A model generated the notes under the pieces. It did not search any database, was not told the origin of the DNA, and was given only the letters and a program-made list of their open reading frames with translations. From Thiobacillaceae bacterium (GTDB taxonomy: Bacteria; Pseudomonadota; Gammaproteobacteria; Burkholderiales; Thiobacillaceae): a stretch of 23,202 nt of DNA. Below, piece after piece: positions 1-7,636 of this stretch (positions are counted from its first letter, which is position 1; every line of letters begins with the position of its first letter). The DNA is taken from assembly GCA_012274165.1 (NCBI GenBank), contig JAAPAA010000119.1, positions 1 through 23,202 of the forward strand. The letters are read 5' to 3'. The translations under genes and the position numbers were made by a program.

Positions 1-2
1 CC

Positions 3-128
3 CCGCCGCCGTGGATCGCGCCGCTCGCGCGCTTCTTTCCCGGCGGCACGCCGCCCGGGCCGATGGCGCCGCCCGCCGCAGAACCCGCAGGCGAATTCCC
101 GCACACGCTCGACCTGCGTCGGCGCTAA
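3..128 (+). CDS. C-terminal end of an unknown proline-rich protein (partial)
   Basis: The frame is open from the window edge to a TAA at 126-128. It encodes about 41 residues rich in Pro, Ala and Gly, ending in FPHTLDLRRR. The 5' part lies outside the window, so no domain can be assigned. Codon use is strongly GC-biased like the neighbouring genes, which supports real coding. The gene ends 41 bases before the next start, with only a heptamer repeat tract between them. Function unknown. Confidence 0.55.
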   Translation, partial: PPPWIAPLARFFPGGTPPGPMAPPAAEPAGEFPHTLDLRRR

Positions 129-136
129 CAATCACG

Positions 137-164
137 CCTCACCCCTGACTCCTCAATCCTAACG
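137..164 (+). repeat. Degenerate heptamer tract, four units
   Basis: Four consecutive 7-base units fit CCTNANN: CCTCACC, CCTGACT, CCTCAAT, CCTAACG. They fill the space directly before the ATG at 170 and leave no obvious ribosome binding site. Related 7-base-periodic tracts lie at 10631-10665 and, on the other strand, at 23170-23202. Short tandem heptamer repeats are known from several bacterial genomes; their role is not established. Confidence 0.6.
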
Positions 165-169
165 CTCAT

Positions 170-859
170 ATGGCACACATCCACTTCATCGGCGGCGAAA
201 AAGGCGGGGTCGGCAAGTCGCTGGTAGCGCGTCTGCTCGCGCAATACCTGATCGACCACGAACAGCCCCTTCTTGGTTTCGACACCGACCGTTCGCACGG
301 CGCATTGATGCGCTTTTACGCCGGCTACGCTTCGCCTGTCGTGGTCGACCGATATGAAAGCCTCGACGCCATTATCGAAGCCGCTGTCGCCGAACCGGAG
401 CGCTGCATCCTGGTCGATCTCGCCGCGCAAACCCAGGACGCACTGACGCAATGGATGGATGATTCCGGCGTGCTGGAACTGGCGGGGGAAATGGGCATGG
501 TGCTGAGCTACTGGCACGTCATGGACTCGGGCCGCGACTCGGTCGACTTGCTGAAGAAGCTGCTCGACCGCTTCGGCTCGCGCCTCAATTACGTGCTGGT
601 GCAAAACCACATCCGCGGCGACAACTTCGACCTGCTCGAAGCGTCCGGCGAAAAGCAGCGCGCGCTCGACCTGCAGGCGCGCGTCATCAACATCAAGCGC
701 CTGCACGAAGCCGCCATGATCAAGATCGACGGCCACAGCAGCAGCTTCTGGTCGGCCACCCAGCGCAGCGACGAACACGTGCTCGGCATCCTCGAGCGGC
801 AGCGCGTCAAGCTGTGGCTGAAGAATGCCTACAGCGAAATCGACACCCTGCACATGTAA
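170..859 (+). CDS. ParA/MinD-superfamily P-loop ATPase
   Basis: This 229-residue protein starts with a deviant Walker A motif, GGEKGGVGKS at about residues 8-17, typical of the ParA/MinD/CobQ family. ILVDLAAQ near residue 85 is the likely Walker B strand. The remainder has no ParB-like partner nearby and no membrane-targeting helix that I can recognise, so neither chromosome partitioning nor division-site placement is supported. The gene lies 33 bases before cynS on the same strand and may share its transcript. The start is the only ATG ahead of the Walker motif, but it has no clear Shine-Dalgarno because a repeat tract abuts it. The family call is firm; the biological role is unknown. Confidence 0.75.
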   Translation: MAHIHFIGGEKGGVGKSLVARLLAQYLIDHEQPLLGFDTDRSHGALMRFYAGYASPVVVDRYESLDAIIEAAVAEPERCILVDLAAQTQDALTQWMDDSGVLELAGEMGMVLSYWHVMDSGRDSVDLLKKLLDRFGSRLNYVLVQNHIRGDNFDLLEASGEKQRALDLQARVINIKRLHEAAMIKIDGHSSSFWSATQRSDEHVLGILERQRVKLWLKNAYSEIDTLHM

Positions 860-892
860 TCAGTCACCCCATTTTTACTGAAAGGAATCCGC

Positions 893-1336
893 ATGAACCG
901 ACTCGACGTAACCGAAATGATCATCGAAGCCAAGCTGAAAAAAGGCCTGAAGTGGGCAGACATTGCCGCCGCGGTTGGCCACAGCAAGGAATGGACGACT
1001 GCAGCGATGCTGGGGCAGATGACGTTGAGCCGCGACGAAGCCGCGAAAGTCGGCGCGCTGCTCGATCTGCCGGAAGCCGCGGTGGCCTGGCTGCAGGTGG
1101 TGCCGTACAAGGGGGCGTTGCCCACCGCCGTACCGACCGATCCGCTCATCTACCGCTTTTACGAACTCATCTCGGTGTACGGCACCAGCATCAAGGAGCT
1201 GATCCACGAAGAATTCGGCGACGGCATCATGAGCGCGATCGATTTTTCGATGGACATCCAGCGCGAGCCCGACCCCAAGGGCGATCGCGTCAAGATCGTG
1301 CTGAACGGAAAATTCCTGCCGTATAAAACGTACTAG
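893..1336 (+). CDS. cynS: Cyanate hydratase (cyanase)
   Basis: Cyanase converts cyanate and bicarbonate to carbamate and CO2, and carbamate then decays to ammonia and CO2. It both detoxifies cyanate and supplies nitrogen. The 147-residue length fits the family. An N-terminal helix-turn-helix-like region (about residues 12-70) precedes the catalytic domain. The triad known from the E. coli enzyme (Arg96, Glu99, Ser122) is matched at a constant offset by Arg88, Glu91 and Ser114, in LIYRFYELISVYG and GIMSAIDFSMD. A good ribosome binding site (AAGGAA) precedes the ATG. No cyanate transporter or carbonic anhydrase gene lies beside it. The location next to other nitrogen genes fits nitrogen scavenging, which is inference. 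Confidence 0.96.
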   Translation: MNRLDVTEMIIEAKLKKGLKWADIAAAVGHSKEWTTAAMLGQMTLSRDEAAKVGALLDLPEAAVAWLQVVPYKGALPTAVPTDPLIYRFYELISVYGTSIKELIHEEFGDGIMSAIDFSMDIQREPDPKGDRVKIVLNGKFLPYKTY

Positions 1337-1413
1337 CCCGCAGCAGAGTGTTTGGTCTGGCAGCAGCTTCCGGTTCACGTGTTTTCAACAGCTTCCTTTG
1401 ATTCTCTGATGAC

Positions 1414-2248
1414 ATGATTCGACTACAGTTTTCCATCCAGCTCAGCTACGAAGTCATTGGTCAGCCTGCTGATTTCATTTTCAATATCCACGCCGCGCCA
1501 ACTGCCCATCAGTCCGTGCTGACTGAGTCGCTGACGGTCAGCCAGCCACTGGCGTTGACCATTCACGCCGACCCGCTACTCCACCATCGGTTGATACGGT
1601 TACGAGCCAACCCCGGCCCCCTGAAAATCATCTATCAGGCGGAAGTTGACATCCGCCACCATGTCGGCCAGCCGGAAAAAATCGGTGAAATGCCGATTGC
1701 CGAATTGCCCACGGAAGTTCTGCCCTATCTGTACCCCAGCCGCTATTGCGAATCGGACAAGCTGCAACAACTGGCCAATCAGACCTTTGGTCATTTGCCC
1801 CCGGGTTACCAGCGGGTCGAAGGCATCCGCAAATGGGTGCAAGACCGCACCCATTTCAACGCCGGCAGCAGCGAATTCACTACCTCCGCCATCGACACCT
1901 ACCAGCAACAGACCGGAGTCTGTCGTGATTTTGCGCATTTGATGATTGCCTTGTGCCGCGCACTGAATATCCCGGCGCGCTTTTGTTCCGGCATCGATTA
2001 CGGCGCCGACCCGGTTCGACCCCACTGGCATGGCGATACCGATGGGTTTCGTACGCATTGGCACCGGGCGCGATGCGGCGGATGTTTCCTTCGCCACCAT
2101 CTTTGGCACCATCAAGTCCGAGGCGCCCAAGCTGGCCATTGAGGCCTTAAATGACCCCGCCCAAGGCTACGTGCTGCCCTGGCGCTGCCCGGAAGCCCTG
2201 TCGAGCGACACACCGATCGGCTTTCCTGATAAAGGCATCAACAAATAG
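1414..2248 (+). pseudogene. Transglutaminase-like protein with internal deletion and frameshift
   Basis: Frame 1 from ATG 1414 gives a bacterial transglutaminase-like protein: an N-terminal beta-rich region, then the catalytic-Cys block TGVCRDFAHLMIALCRALNIPARF (ends near 1980). After GIDYGADPV (about 2012) the frame turns to nonsense. The family resumes in another frame at FDPTGMAIPMGFVRIGTGRDAADVSFATIFG (from about 2018) and runs to TAG 2246-2248. The block normally between these segments, including the catalytic His of the DFHAYVE motif, is absent. This is therefore a deletion of roughly 20 codons plus a frame change, not a single-base error. Genes of this family commonly accompany ATP-grasp and alpha-E genes like those at 4044-6469. 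Almost certainly non-functional as a peptidase. Confidence 0.85.
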
Positions 2249-2273
2249 ACCCTCGCGTCTTTTAAAAGGGAAG

Positions 2274-2299
2274 GGCGCAAACTAATGATTTTGTGCGCC
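2274..2299 (-). terminator. Weak candidate terminator hairpin
   Basis: GGCGCA at 2274-2279 pairs with TGCGCC at 2294-2299 across a 14-base loop, which can be tightened by extra A-T pairs. Read on the minus strand, it follows the small gene ending at 2413 and is followed a few bases later by TTTT. The stem is short and the T tract is offset, so this is a weak call. Confidence 0.3.
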
Positions 2300-2412
2300 A
2301 AAATTTCGATGAGCGCTGCATTTCAGATGCTCACGGAACACAATGACCGGCTGACGTACGCTGCCAACCATCTGCACTTCTGCAGCGGGGTTACAGGTGT
2401 CATTCAGACATC

Positions 2413-2706
2413 CTAGCTGCGCGTGCCGTACGTGTAGCGTTGGGCTGCTGGCGATTCGATTTCTTTCTTGGCACGAGCGGGTTCGCTGGGCGATGCCAGG
2501 GGCTTGGTCGCCAGCAGGCCGAACTTGTCGCGCAGGGTCATCGCCAGCAACACCAGCGATTCGTCGGGCAGGTTTTCGACGGCGCTGAGGATCTCGTTGG
2601 CGTAGTCCGCGTCGGCTGCCAGCTTCACCAGGTCGATTTCTATTCCGTCGGCTTTGCGCGCCGCGAATTTCAGTTTCACCATCTCGTTCAGGGTTTCGCG
2701 ATCCAT
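2413..2706 (-). CDS. Small hypothetical protein, 97 residues
   Basis: The frame starts at ATG 2706 after AAGAGAGAT, a plausible ribosome binding site, and ends at TAG 2413. The product is charged and largely helical (MDRETLNEMVKLKFAARKAD, then ENLPDESLVLLAMTLRDKFG), with a low-complexity Ala/Ser/Pro tail. No signal peptide or membrane segment is visible. I do not recognise the family. It lies about 100 bases downstream of the VOC-like gene on the same strand and might be transcribed from that operon or from its own AT-rich upstream region (2710-2760). Function unknown. Confidence 0.6.
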   Translation of the reverse strand: MDRETLNEMVKLKFAARKADGIEIDLVKLAADADYANEILSAVENLPDESLVLLAMTLRDKFGLLATKPLASPSEPARAKKEIESPAAQRYTYGTRS

Positions 2707-2806
2707 CGTTTATCTCTCTTTATGAGTATTTAATTAACTACTGATTAATCGGCAGCAAGCACACCAGCTTGAGTCTTTCAGCGCATAAAAATTCAGATGA
2801 TCTGGA

Positions 2807-4039
2807 TCAGGCTTGCGCGGCTTCCTGCAAGGCTTTAAGGGATTCTTCCACGCCAGCGGCGTGGGTCAGTTCGGCGACGTTGTCCTTGGTGAAAAATCCC
2901 TGGAAGCCGCCGAAGCGCTGGACGTATTCGACGATCAGCGAGGAGTACTCGGAGGCGCTGGAGAAAATCTGTTTGAGGCCTTCTTCCTTTGAACCGATGA
3001 CGTCGAGCAGAAACTTCTGCCCGCAGTCGCGCAGCGAATTGACGACGTAGTCGATGTTGGCGAGCGCCGACGTTTCGCCGTCTTTTACCGCCACCGCGAT
3101 GTGATGCAACCTTGGACCAAAGTTGCGCACGAAGGCTTCGGTCGGCGATTCGGTGAGCAGGTGGTTCATGAAATACGGATGGTTGGCGGCAGTGAATACC
3201 TTGGCCGGGCATTCGAGTTCGTTGGCGTAATGCACGCTCTTGGTGACGTTGGTCGAGGAGTTCTGGTCGGCGATGTCGTAGGCGCCCCAGAAGTAATAGC
3301 TCGACAGGGTGAGGTATTCGAGGATCGCGGCTTCGCGGTTCTGGCTGTAGATACGGGTGGCGAGATGGTCGATCGGCAGCAGCAGTTCGTCGATGCCGAG
3401 CCGCTTTTGCGTGGCCTTGGCAGCTTCGTAAGCGGCCTGCATGTCGTCGCGGATGCTGCTCCAGCCGAGCGCATAGATACGGATGTCGGATTCTGGACGC
3501 TCGCAGTAGGCGACGATGTTGTGGGTGTAGGGACTGGGTTTGACAACCGCCATGTTGCCCGGCAGTTCCAGCTTGCGGATCTGCTCCTGGTTGAAAAAAC
3601 GGATGTCGCGCGCCTTCTGCATGTCGACCACCGCGTGGGCATCGGTGACGCGCAGTACTTCGCCCATGTAGCGTGAGTTGGGCTTCACCGCACCGATGGG
3701 ATAGACCTCGTTCAAGCTGCGGAAAATGCCGCGCACATTGGGGTCTTTCACCTCGCGCACCAGAATGTCGGGCGCGTGCATGTCGATGCGCAGGATGTGG
3801 GTGAAGTGCGTCTCGGTTTCCAGCGTGACAAGGTAATGGTAGGGCGTCATCACGCACAGCTCGGCGACGTAGGCGAGCGAATGCGCGGGCTCGACGGTAA
3901 TCATCAGCGCGTCGATCTGGCGGATGCAGTCGGTCAGCCCGATGCGGTCGCGTTCCTCCAGCAACCGGCCGAGATAGTCCTCGAATGCCGGCGAGTTTTG
4001 TTTGTCGCCGGTACGGGTAAAGCTGAGCGAAGCGGTCAT
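2807..4039 (-). CDS. HPPD-like vicinal-oxygen-chelate (VOC) protein in ATP-grasp/alpha-E operon
   Basis: This 410-residue cytoplasmic-looking protein has a C-terminal half resembling 4-hydroxyphenylpyruvate dioxygenase-type VOC domains. PIDHLATRI (His225), RLHHIAVAVKD (His313) and SLIVEYVQRFGGFQGFF (Glu371) match in order the His, His and Glu iron-ligand segments of that family, although the last spacing (58 residues) is shorter than usual. A Fe(II)-dependent oxygenase role is inference; the substrate is unknown. The N-terminal ~220 residues are not recognisable to me. The start lies 4 bases after the alpha-E stop, with no clear ribosome binding site, so translational coupling is likely. It is the third gene of the operon led by the ATP-grasp protein. 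Confidence 0.7.
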   Translation of the reverse strand: MTASLSFTRTGDKQNSPAFEDYLGRLLEERDRIGLTDCIRQIDALMITVEPAHSLAYVAELCVMTPYHYLVTLETETHFTHILRIDMHAPDILVREVKDPNVRGIFRSLNEVYPIGAVKPNSRYMGEVLRVTDAHAVVDMQKARDIRFFNQEQIRKLELPGNMAVVKPSPYTHNIVAYCERPESDIRIYALGWSSIRDDMQAAYEAAKATQKRLGIDELLLPIDHLATRIYSQNREAAILEYLTLSSYYFWGAYDIADQNSSTNVTKSVHYANELECPAKVFTAANHPYFMNHLLTESPTEAFVRNFGPRLHHIAVAVKDGETSALANIDYVVNSLRDCGQKFLLDVIGSKEEGLKQIFSSASEYSSLIVEYVQRFGGFQGFFTKDNVAELTHAAGVEESLKALQEAAQA

Positions 4040-4043
4040 GGAT

Positions 4044-5018
4044 TCAAACCAGGCTGAACAGCGACTGGGTCATTTTTTGCGGATGCGCCGCGCGGAAATA
4101 GGTCTGGCTGATCACTGCGTTGAGATCGGCCAGCCGCGCCTGGATGTCGTCGCAGAATGCGTGCAGCCCGTTGGTCGCCAGTGCGCGGTAATCGGCGCGG
4201 TCGACCAGGTCGAGCATGCCCTGTAACCGGCGCATCGGCTCGGCGCCCGGCAGTTCACCGAGGGCGAACTGGATCTCGTGCAGGCAGTGCCGCACGCTGC
4301 GCGGGAACAGCGGATCGTTGAGCAGAAACGCCAGCACCTTGTGACCGCGCGCATGCACGCCGACGTGGCGGCGGTACATCTGGTGCGCCGACAGCGCGTG
4401 CAGCACGCTCATCCAGATGAGGTCGGCCTGATTTAAATTTAAAACAGCCTGGCTGTGCTGATACGGCAGGTTGATGGCGTAACTGACGTCGAGCACGCGT
4501 GAGGTCATGTCGGCGCGTTCGACGTTGCGCCCCAGCCGCATGAACTGGAAGCCCTCGTCGCGGCTCATGGTGCCGGACAGCAGGCCGACCACCGCCTGAC
4601 GGCGGCGGATGATTTCGTTCAACACCTCGAAACGCTTGCGGCGGTCGAGCGCGCTGGTCAGATGGGTGCTGGTGTAGAGATAGAGTTCGTTGACCCATTC
4701 CCACGATTCGCGCGGCAGCACTTCGCGGAAGGTGCGGGTGTTTTCGCGCGCGAGGCGCACACAGGCGAAGATTGACGACGGATTGCGCTCGTCCTGGATG
4801 AGAAAACTCATCACGGCGGTTTCGCTCGCTTCGTCGTAGTGTTCGTGGAACGCCTCGTCCAGCCCCACCACTTTCAGCAGGTCCTCCCAGCCGAAGCTGG
4901 CGCCGCGCGGCATGTCCATCAGCAGCATGGTGGTGGCGTTGATCAAACGCGCGGTGTCTTCGGCACGTTCGAGGTAGCGCGCCATCCAGTACAGGTTTTC
5001 AGCTACGCGTGCCAGCAT
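4044..5018 (-). CDS. Alpha-E domain protein (DUF403)
   Basis: The 324-residue product begins MLARVAENLYWMARYLERAEDTARL, the hallmark of the all-helical alpha-E (DUF403) family. An open frame continues upstream to 5405, but that part is the antisense-frame shadow of the ATP-grasp gene. The true start is ATG 5018, which shares one base with the TGA of the preceding gene (TGATG). Alpha-E proteins almost always pair with circularly permuted ATP-grasp ligases and transglutaminase-like peptidases. Comparative studies predict such clusters make or attach small peptides, but no reaction has been shown for this type as far as I know. No signal peptide or membrane segments are visible. Confidence 0.9.
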   Translation of the reverse strand: MLARVAENLYWMARYLERAEDTARLINATTMLLMDMPRGASFGWEDLLKVVGLDEAFHEHYDEASETAVMSFLIQDERNPSSIFACVRLARENTRTFREVLPRESWEWVNELYLYTSTHLTSALDRRKRFEVLNEIIRRRQAVVGLLSGTMSRDEGFQFMRLGRNVERADMTSRVLDVSYAINLPYQHSQAVLNLNQADLIWMSVLHALSAHQMYRRHVGVHARGHKVLAFLLNDPLFPRSVRHCLHEIQFALGELPGAEPMRRLQGMLDLVDRADYRALATNGLHAFCDDIQARLADLNAVISQTYFRAAHPQKMTQSLFSLV

Positions 5019-6469
5019 CAGATCACCCCCTGCACAACCCACGTGTCCTTGCTGCCGCCGCCCTGCGACGAGTTCACCACCAGCGAGCCGCGCCGCAAGG
5101 CCACGCGGGTGAGGCCCCCGCGGGTGACGTTGATGTCCTTTGATTGCAGGATGAACGGCCGCAGATCGACGTGGCGCGGTTCGATCGCGCCGTCGCACAG
5201 CGTCGGCACGGTGGACAGCGACAGCGTGGGCTGCGCCATGTAGTTGCGCGGGTTTTCCCGGATCAGTCTGGCGAACGTCGCCTGTTCGTCCGCGGTTGAT
5301 TTCGGCCCGATCAGCATGCCGTAACCGCCGGATTCGTTGGCCGGTTTGACCACCAGCTTGTCGAGATTGGCCAGCACGTATTCGCAGTCGGACGGATTCA
5401 TGCACAGGTAGCTCGGCACGTTGGGCAGGATGGCTTTTTCGCCCAGGTAGTACTCGATCATCTGCGGCACGTAGGCATACACCACCTTGTCGTCGGCCAC
5501 GCCGGAGCCGGGCGCGTTGGCGATGCCGACCTTGCCGGCTTTCCAGGCGCGCATCAGGCCGGGCGCGCCGAGCGTGGAGTCGGCGCGGAACACTTCGGGG
5601 TCGATGAAGTCGTCGTCGACGCGGCGGTAGATGACGTCGAGCCGGGTCAGGCCCTCGATGGTTTTCATGTAGACGCAGTCGTCGTCGAGCACCACGAGGT
5701 CAGAGCCTTCTACCAGATATGCGCCCATTTGCTGCGCGAGATAGGAATGCTCGAAATACGCGGAGTTATAGACGCCGGGGGTGAGCACGGCAATCTCCGG
5801 GCGCTCGCCATCGCGCGGCGACAATGCGGCCAGCATGTCGTACAGCTGCGCAGTGTAGCTGTCGACCGGCAGCACGTCGTAGCGCGTGAAAAGCTCGGGA
5901 AACAGCCGCTTCATCAGCTGGCGGTTTTCCAGCATGTACGAAACGCCGGAGGGCACGCGCAGATTGTCCTCCAGCACGTAGAACGTGCCGGTTCCATCGC
6001 GCACGAGGTCGGTGCCGCAGATGTGCGCCCACACGCCGAACGGCGGATTGGCGCCGACGCAGGCCTGGCGGAAGTTTTTCGAATCGGCCAGCACCTCGGC
6101 GGGGAACACGCCGTCCTGGATGATTTTCTGCTCGTGGTAGATGTCGTCGATGAACAGATTGAGCGCCTTCAGGCGCTGCTTCAGCCCGGCCTCGACACTG
6201 TCCCATTCGGCTTTTTCGATGATGCGCGGCACCACGTCGAACGGCCAGGCGCGGTCGATGTTGCCGGCCTCGGAATACACCGTGAAGGTAATCCCCGATG
6301 CCATGATCGCGGTATCCACCGCGCGGTGGCGAGCCTCTAGTTCGTCGCTCGGCATCTCGGCAAAGTAGTTGCACAGGCCTTCGGCACCACTACGCGGTTT
6401 GCCCGGTCCTTCCAGCAGTTCGTCGAACCCGCCTGTTAGCGGATACGTTCCGCAATCAATCTTCATCAT
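5018..6469 (-). CDS. Circularly permuted ATP-grasp protein (DUF404/DUF407 type)
   Basis: The 483-residue protein matches the circularly permuted ATP-grasp type 2 family found beside alpha-E genes. Visible family segments include GFDELLEGPGKPR near the N-terminus, FYVLEDNLRVPSGVSYMLENR (about residues 165-185), VDVIYRR-like RLDVIYRRVDDDFIDP, and VVKPANESGGYGMLIGP (about 368-385, a glycine-rich nucleotide-binding segment). The C-terminus RHVDLRPFILQ and VVNSSQGGGSKDTWV is also characteristic. Such enzymes are predicted to form amide or peptide bonds using ATP; the substrate here is unknown. GGAGG precedes two in-frame ATGs (6469 and 6466), and the second has the better spacing. The gene leads the operon and lies 63 bases below a predicted sigma-54 transcription start. 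Confidence 0.9.
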   Translation of the reverse strand: MMKIDCGTYPLTGGFDELLEGPGKPRSGAEGLCNYFAEMPSDELEARHRAVDTAIMASGITFTVYSEAGNIDRAWPFDVVPRIIEKAEWDSVEAGLKQRLKALNLFIDDIYHEQKIIQDGVFPAEVLADSKNFRQACVGANPPFGVWAHICGTDLVRDGTGTFYVLEDNLRVPSGVSYMLENRQLMKRLFPELFTRYDVLPVDSYTAQLYDMLAALSPRDGERPEIAVLTPGVYNSAYFEHSYLAQQMGAYLVEGSDLVVLDDDCVYMKTIEGLTRLDVIYRRVDDDFIDPEVFRADSTLGAPGLMRAWKAGKVGIANAPGSGVADDKVVYAYVPQMIEYYLGEKAILPNVPSYLCMNPSDCEYVLANLDKLVVKPANESGGYGMLIGPKSTADEQATFARLIRENPRNYMAQPTLSLSTVPTLCDGAIEPRHVDLRPFILQSKDINVTRGGLTRVALRRGSLVVNSSQGGGSKDTWVVQGVI

Positions 6470-6542
6470 CCGGCCTCCGCTCTTCGCGCACCTTTATTAT
6501 TTGAAATGGTCGCGTACATGTATTGATACTATGTTGTTGAAT

Positions 6543-6558
6543 AGCAGCCTCTGTGCCA
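6543..6558 (-). promoter_or_regulatory. Sigma-54 (-24/-12) promoter candidate for the ATP-grasp operon
   Basis: On the minus strand the sequence reads TGGCACAGAGGCTGCT. It agrees with TGGCACGNNNNTTGCW at 10 of 12 defined positions, with the essential GG and GC dinucleotides 12 bases apart. The predicted transcription start is near 6532, giving a leader of about 63 bases to the ATG at 6469. Confidence 0.6.
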
Positions 6559-6620
6559 GATTGAAAAGCTGTTTTTAATCAATGTGATGTTGGTGCTATT
6601 GGAGGGCGTCAAGCGCGCCG

Positions 6621-6637
6621 TGCACCTGTGTGGGGCG
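6621..6637. promoter_or_regulatory. NtrC-like dyad upstream of the ATP-grasp operon
   Basis: The sequence TGCACCTGTGTGGGGCG matches the enteric NtrC site pattern TGCACC-N5-GGTGCA at 10 of 12 positions. Its centre (6629) is about 97 bases upstream of the start predicted from the sigma-54 element at 6543-6558, a normal enhancer distance. A further half-site-like GCACC lies at about 6592-6596 on the minus strand. Confidence 0.45.
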
Positions 6638-6686
6638 AGTGAGGCCTCTTTTTGAGGCGGGTATGCCAACCCAATGCCCCATTGAT

Positions 6687-6712
6687 AAAGCCCCGCACGC
6701 GTGCGGGGCTTT
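6687..6712 (+). terminator. Rho-independent terminator, perfect 13-bp inverted repeat
   Basis: A perfect palindrome with AAAGCCCCGCAC as its left arm is followed on the plus strand by TGTTTTAT. The T-rich tail favours termination of plus-strand transcription, although no plus-strand gene is visible just upstream. It could also end the minus-strand PhoX remnant, whose stop is 59 bases away. The hairpin insulates the ATP-grasp promoter region from transcripts arriving from the right. Confidence 0.7.
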
Positions 6713-6770
6713 GTTTTATCCGTCGCCAGGTCTGGCTACGGCGAACAGAACAGCAGGATCAGATCAGGTT

Positions 6771-7636
6771 TCAGTCCTTGTCGTGGCCTTTGTCATGACC
6801 GTAGTGATGGCCGTTATCGCCATCCATCTTCGGGCACGGCGCGGTGATCATGATGGTGCGATCGACCTTGCTGTCGGGGTGCTGCGCGTTGACGTAGGCG
6901 ACATTGGGCTTGAAGGGGTCGAAGTACAGGCCGGTGCTTTCCGCGCCAACGGTCGACAGGCTAGCCCACTTGCCGATGGCTTCGGCCACGCCGTCGTTAT
7001 TCTCGTCCTTGGCAAGCCAGATGTCTTCGATGCCGCCCGGCTGGTCTTCGACGAGGTAGATGTTGCCATCGGCGTCGATCGCCAGGTTATCCGGGTTGGT
7101 GAATTGCGTGCCGGCGGGTGCGCCGGTGGCCATGTCCAGCGTGTCGCGGCTGGCGAACAGCTTGACTGTGTTGCTGCGCAGGTCGATCGAGAACACCTTG
7201 TGGTTGGTGGTGGTCGCCACAAACAGCATCTGCTTGCCGTTCTTCAGGGTCTTGATTTCCAGATCCTCGGGGCGGTCGAAGCCGGTGCCCAGGAAGGCGG
7301 GCAGCTTCGGCGTGGCGCGGCCGTCGATTGCGGTCAGGCCGTTGGGGTCGGTGACGATCACGGCGCCCGGCAGGGCAACGCCATTGTTGTCGGTCAGCGG
7401 AATCCAGGTGGCGGTGCCAGTGGCTTCCTTGACCGTGCCATCGCCCACGCGCAGCACGAAGGTCTGGCCTACGGCGAAGAAGTCGTCGCCGTTGTCGGCC
7501 TGCGGGTTTGCCGAGGTGAACTTGAAGATGTGGCTGCCGTTACGCTCGTCGATGAAGTACAGGTTGTTCTGCTTGTCGAACGCCAGGCCTTCGTGCTTGC
7601 CGGGAAGCCGTCAATTTGCGGCAGGTTTGGGGCGGT
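6771..7636 (-). pseudogene. 3' remnant of a PhoX/DUF839-type gene
   Basis: The minus-strand frame from about 7605 to TGA 6771 encodes a beta-propeller-like C-terminus: GKHEGLAFDKQNNLYFIDE, FDRPEDLEI, FTNPDNLAIDADGNIYLVED, ESTGLYFDPFKPNVAYVNAQHP. These segments are typical of DUF839/PhoX-family extracellular phosphatases. An in-frame TGA near 7609 blocks the frame. The preceding residues LPQIDGF continue in another frame, consistent with loss of one base near 7601-7606. Immediately beyond is the stop of the rhodanese gene (7637), so the whole N-terminal part and signal peptide are missing. The tail is His/Asp-rich (HHYGHDKGHDKD). A protein started from internal GTG 7457 could still be made, but a functional enzyme is unlikely. 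Confidence 0.8.

Noticed and set aside
5019..5405. N-terminal extension of the alpha-E frame
   Set aside because: Arg-rich out-of-frame translation of the ATP-grasp gene; the true start at 5018 overlaps the upstream stop.
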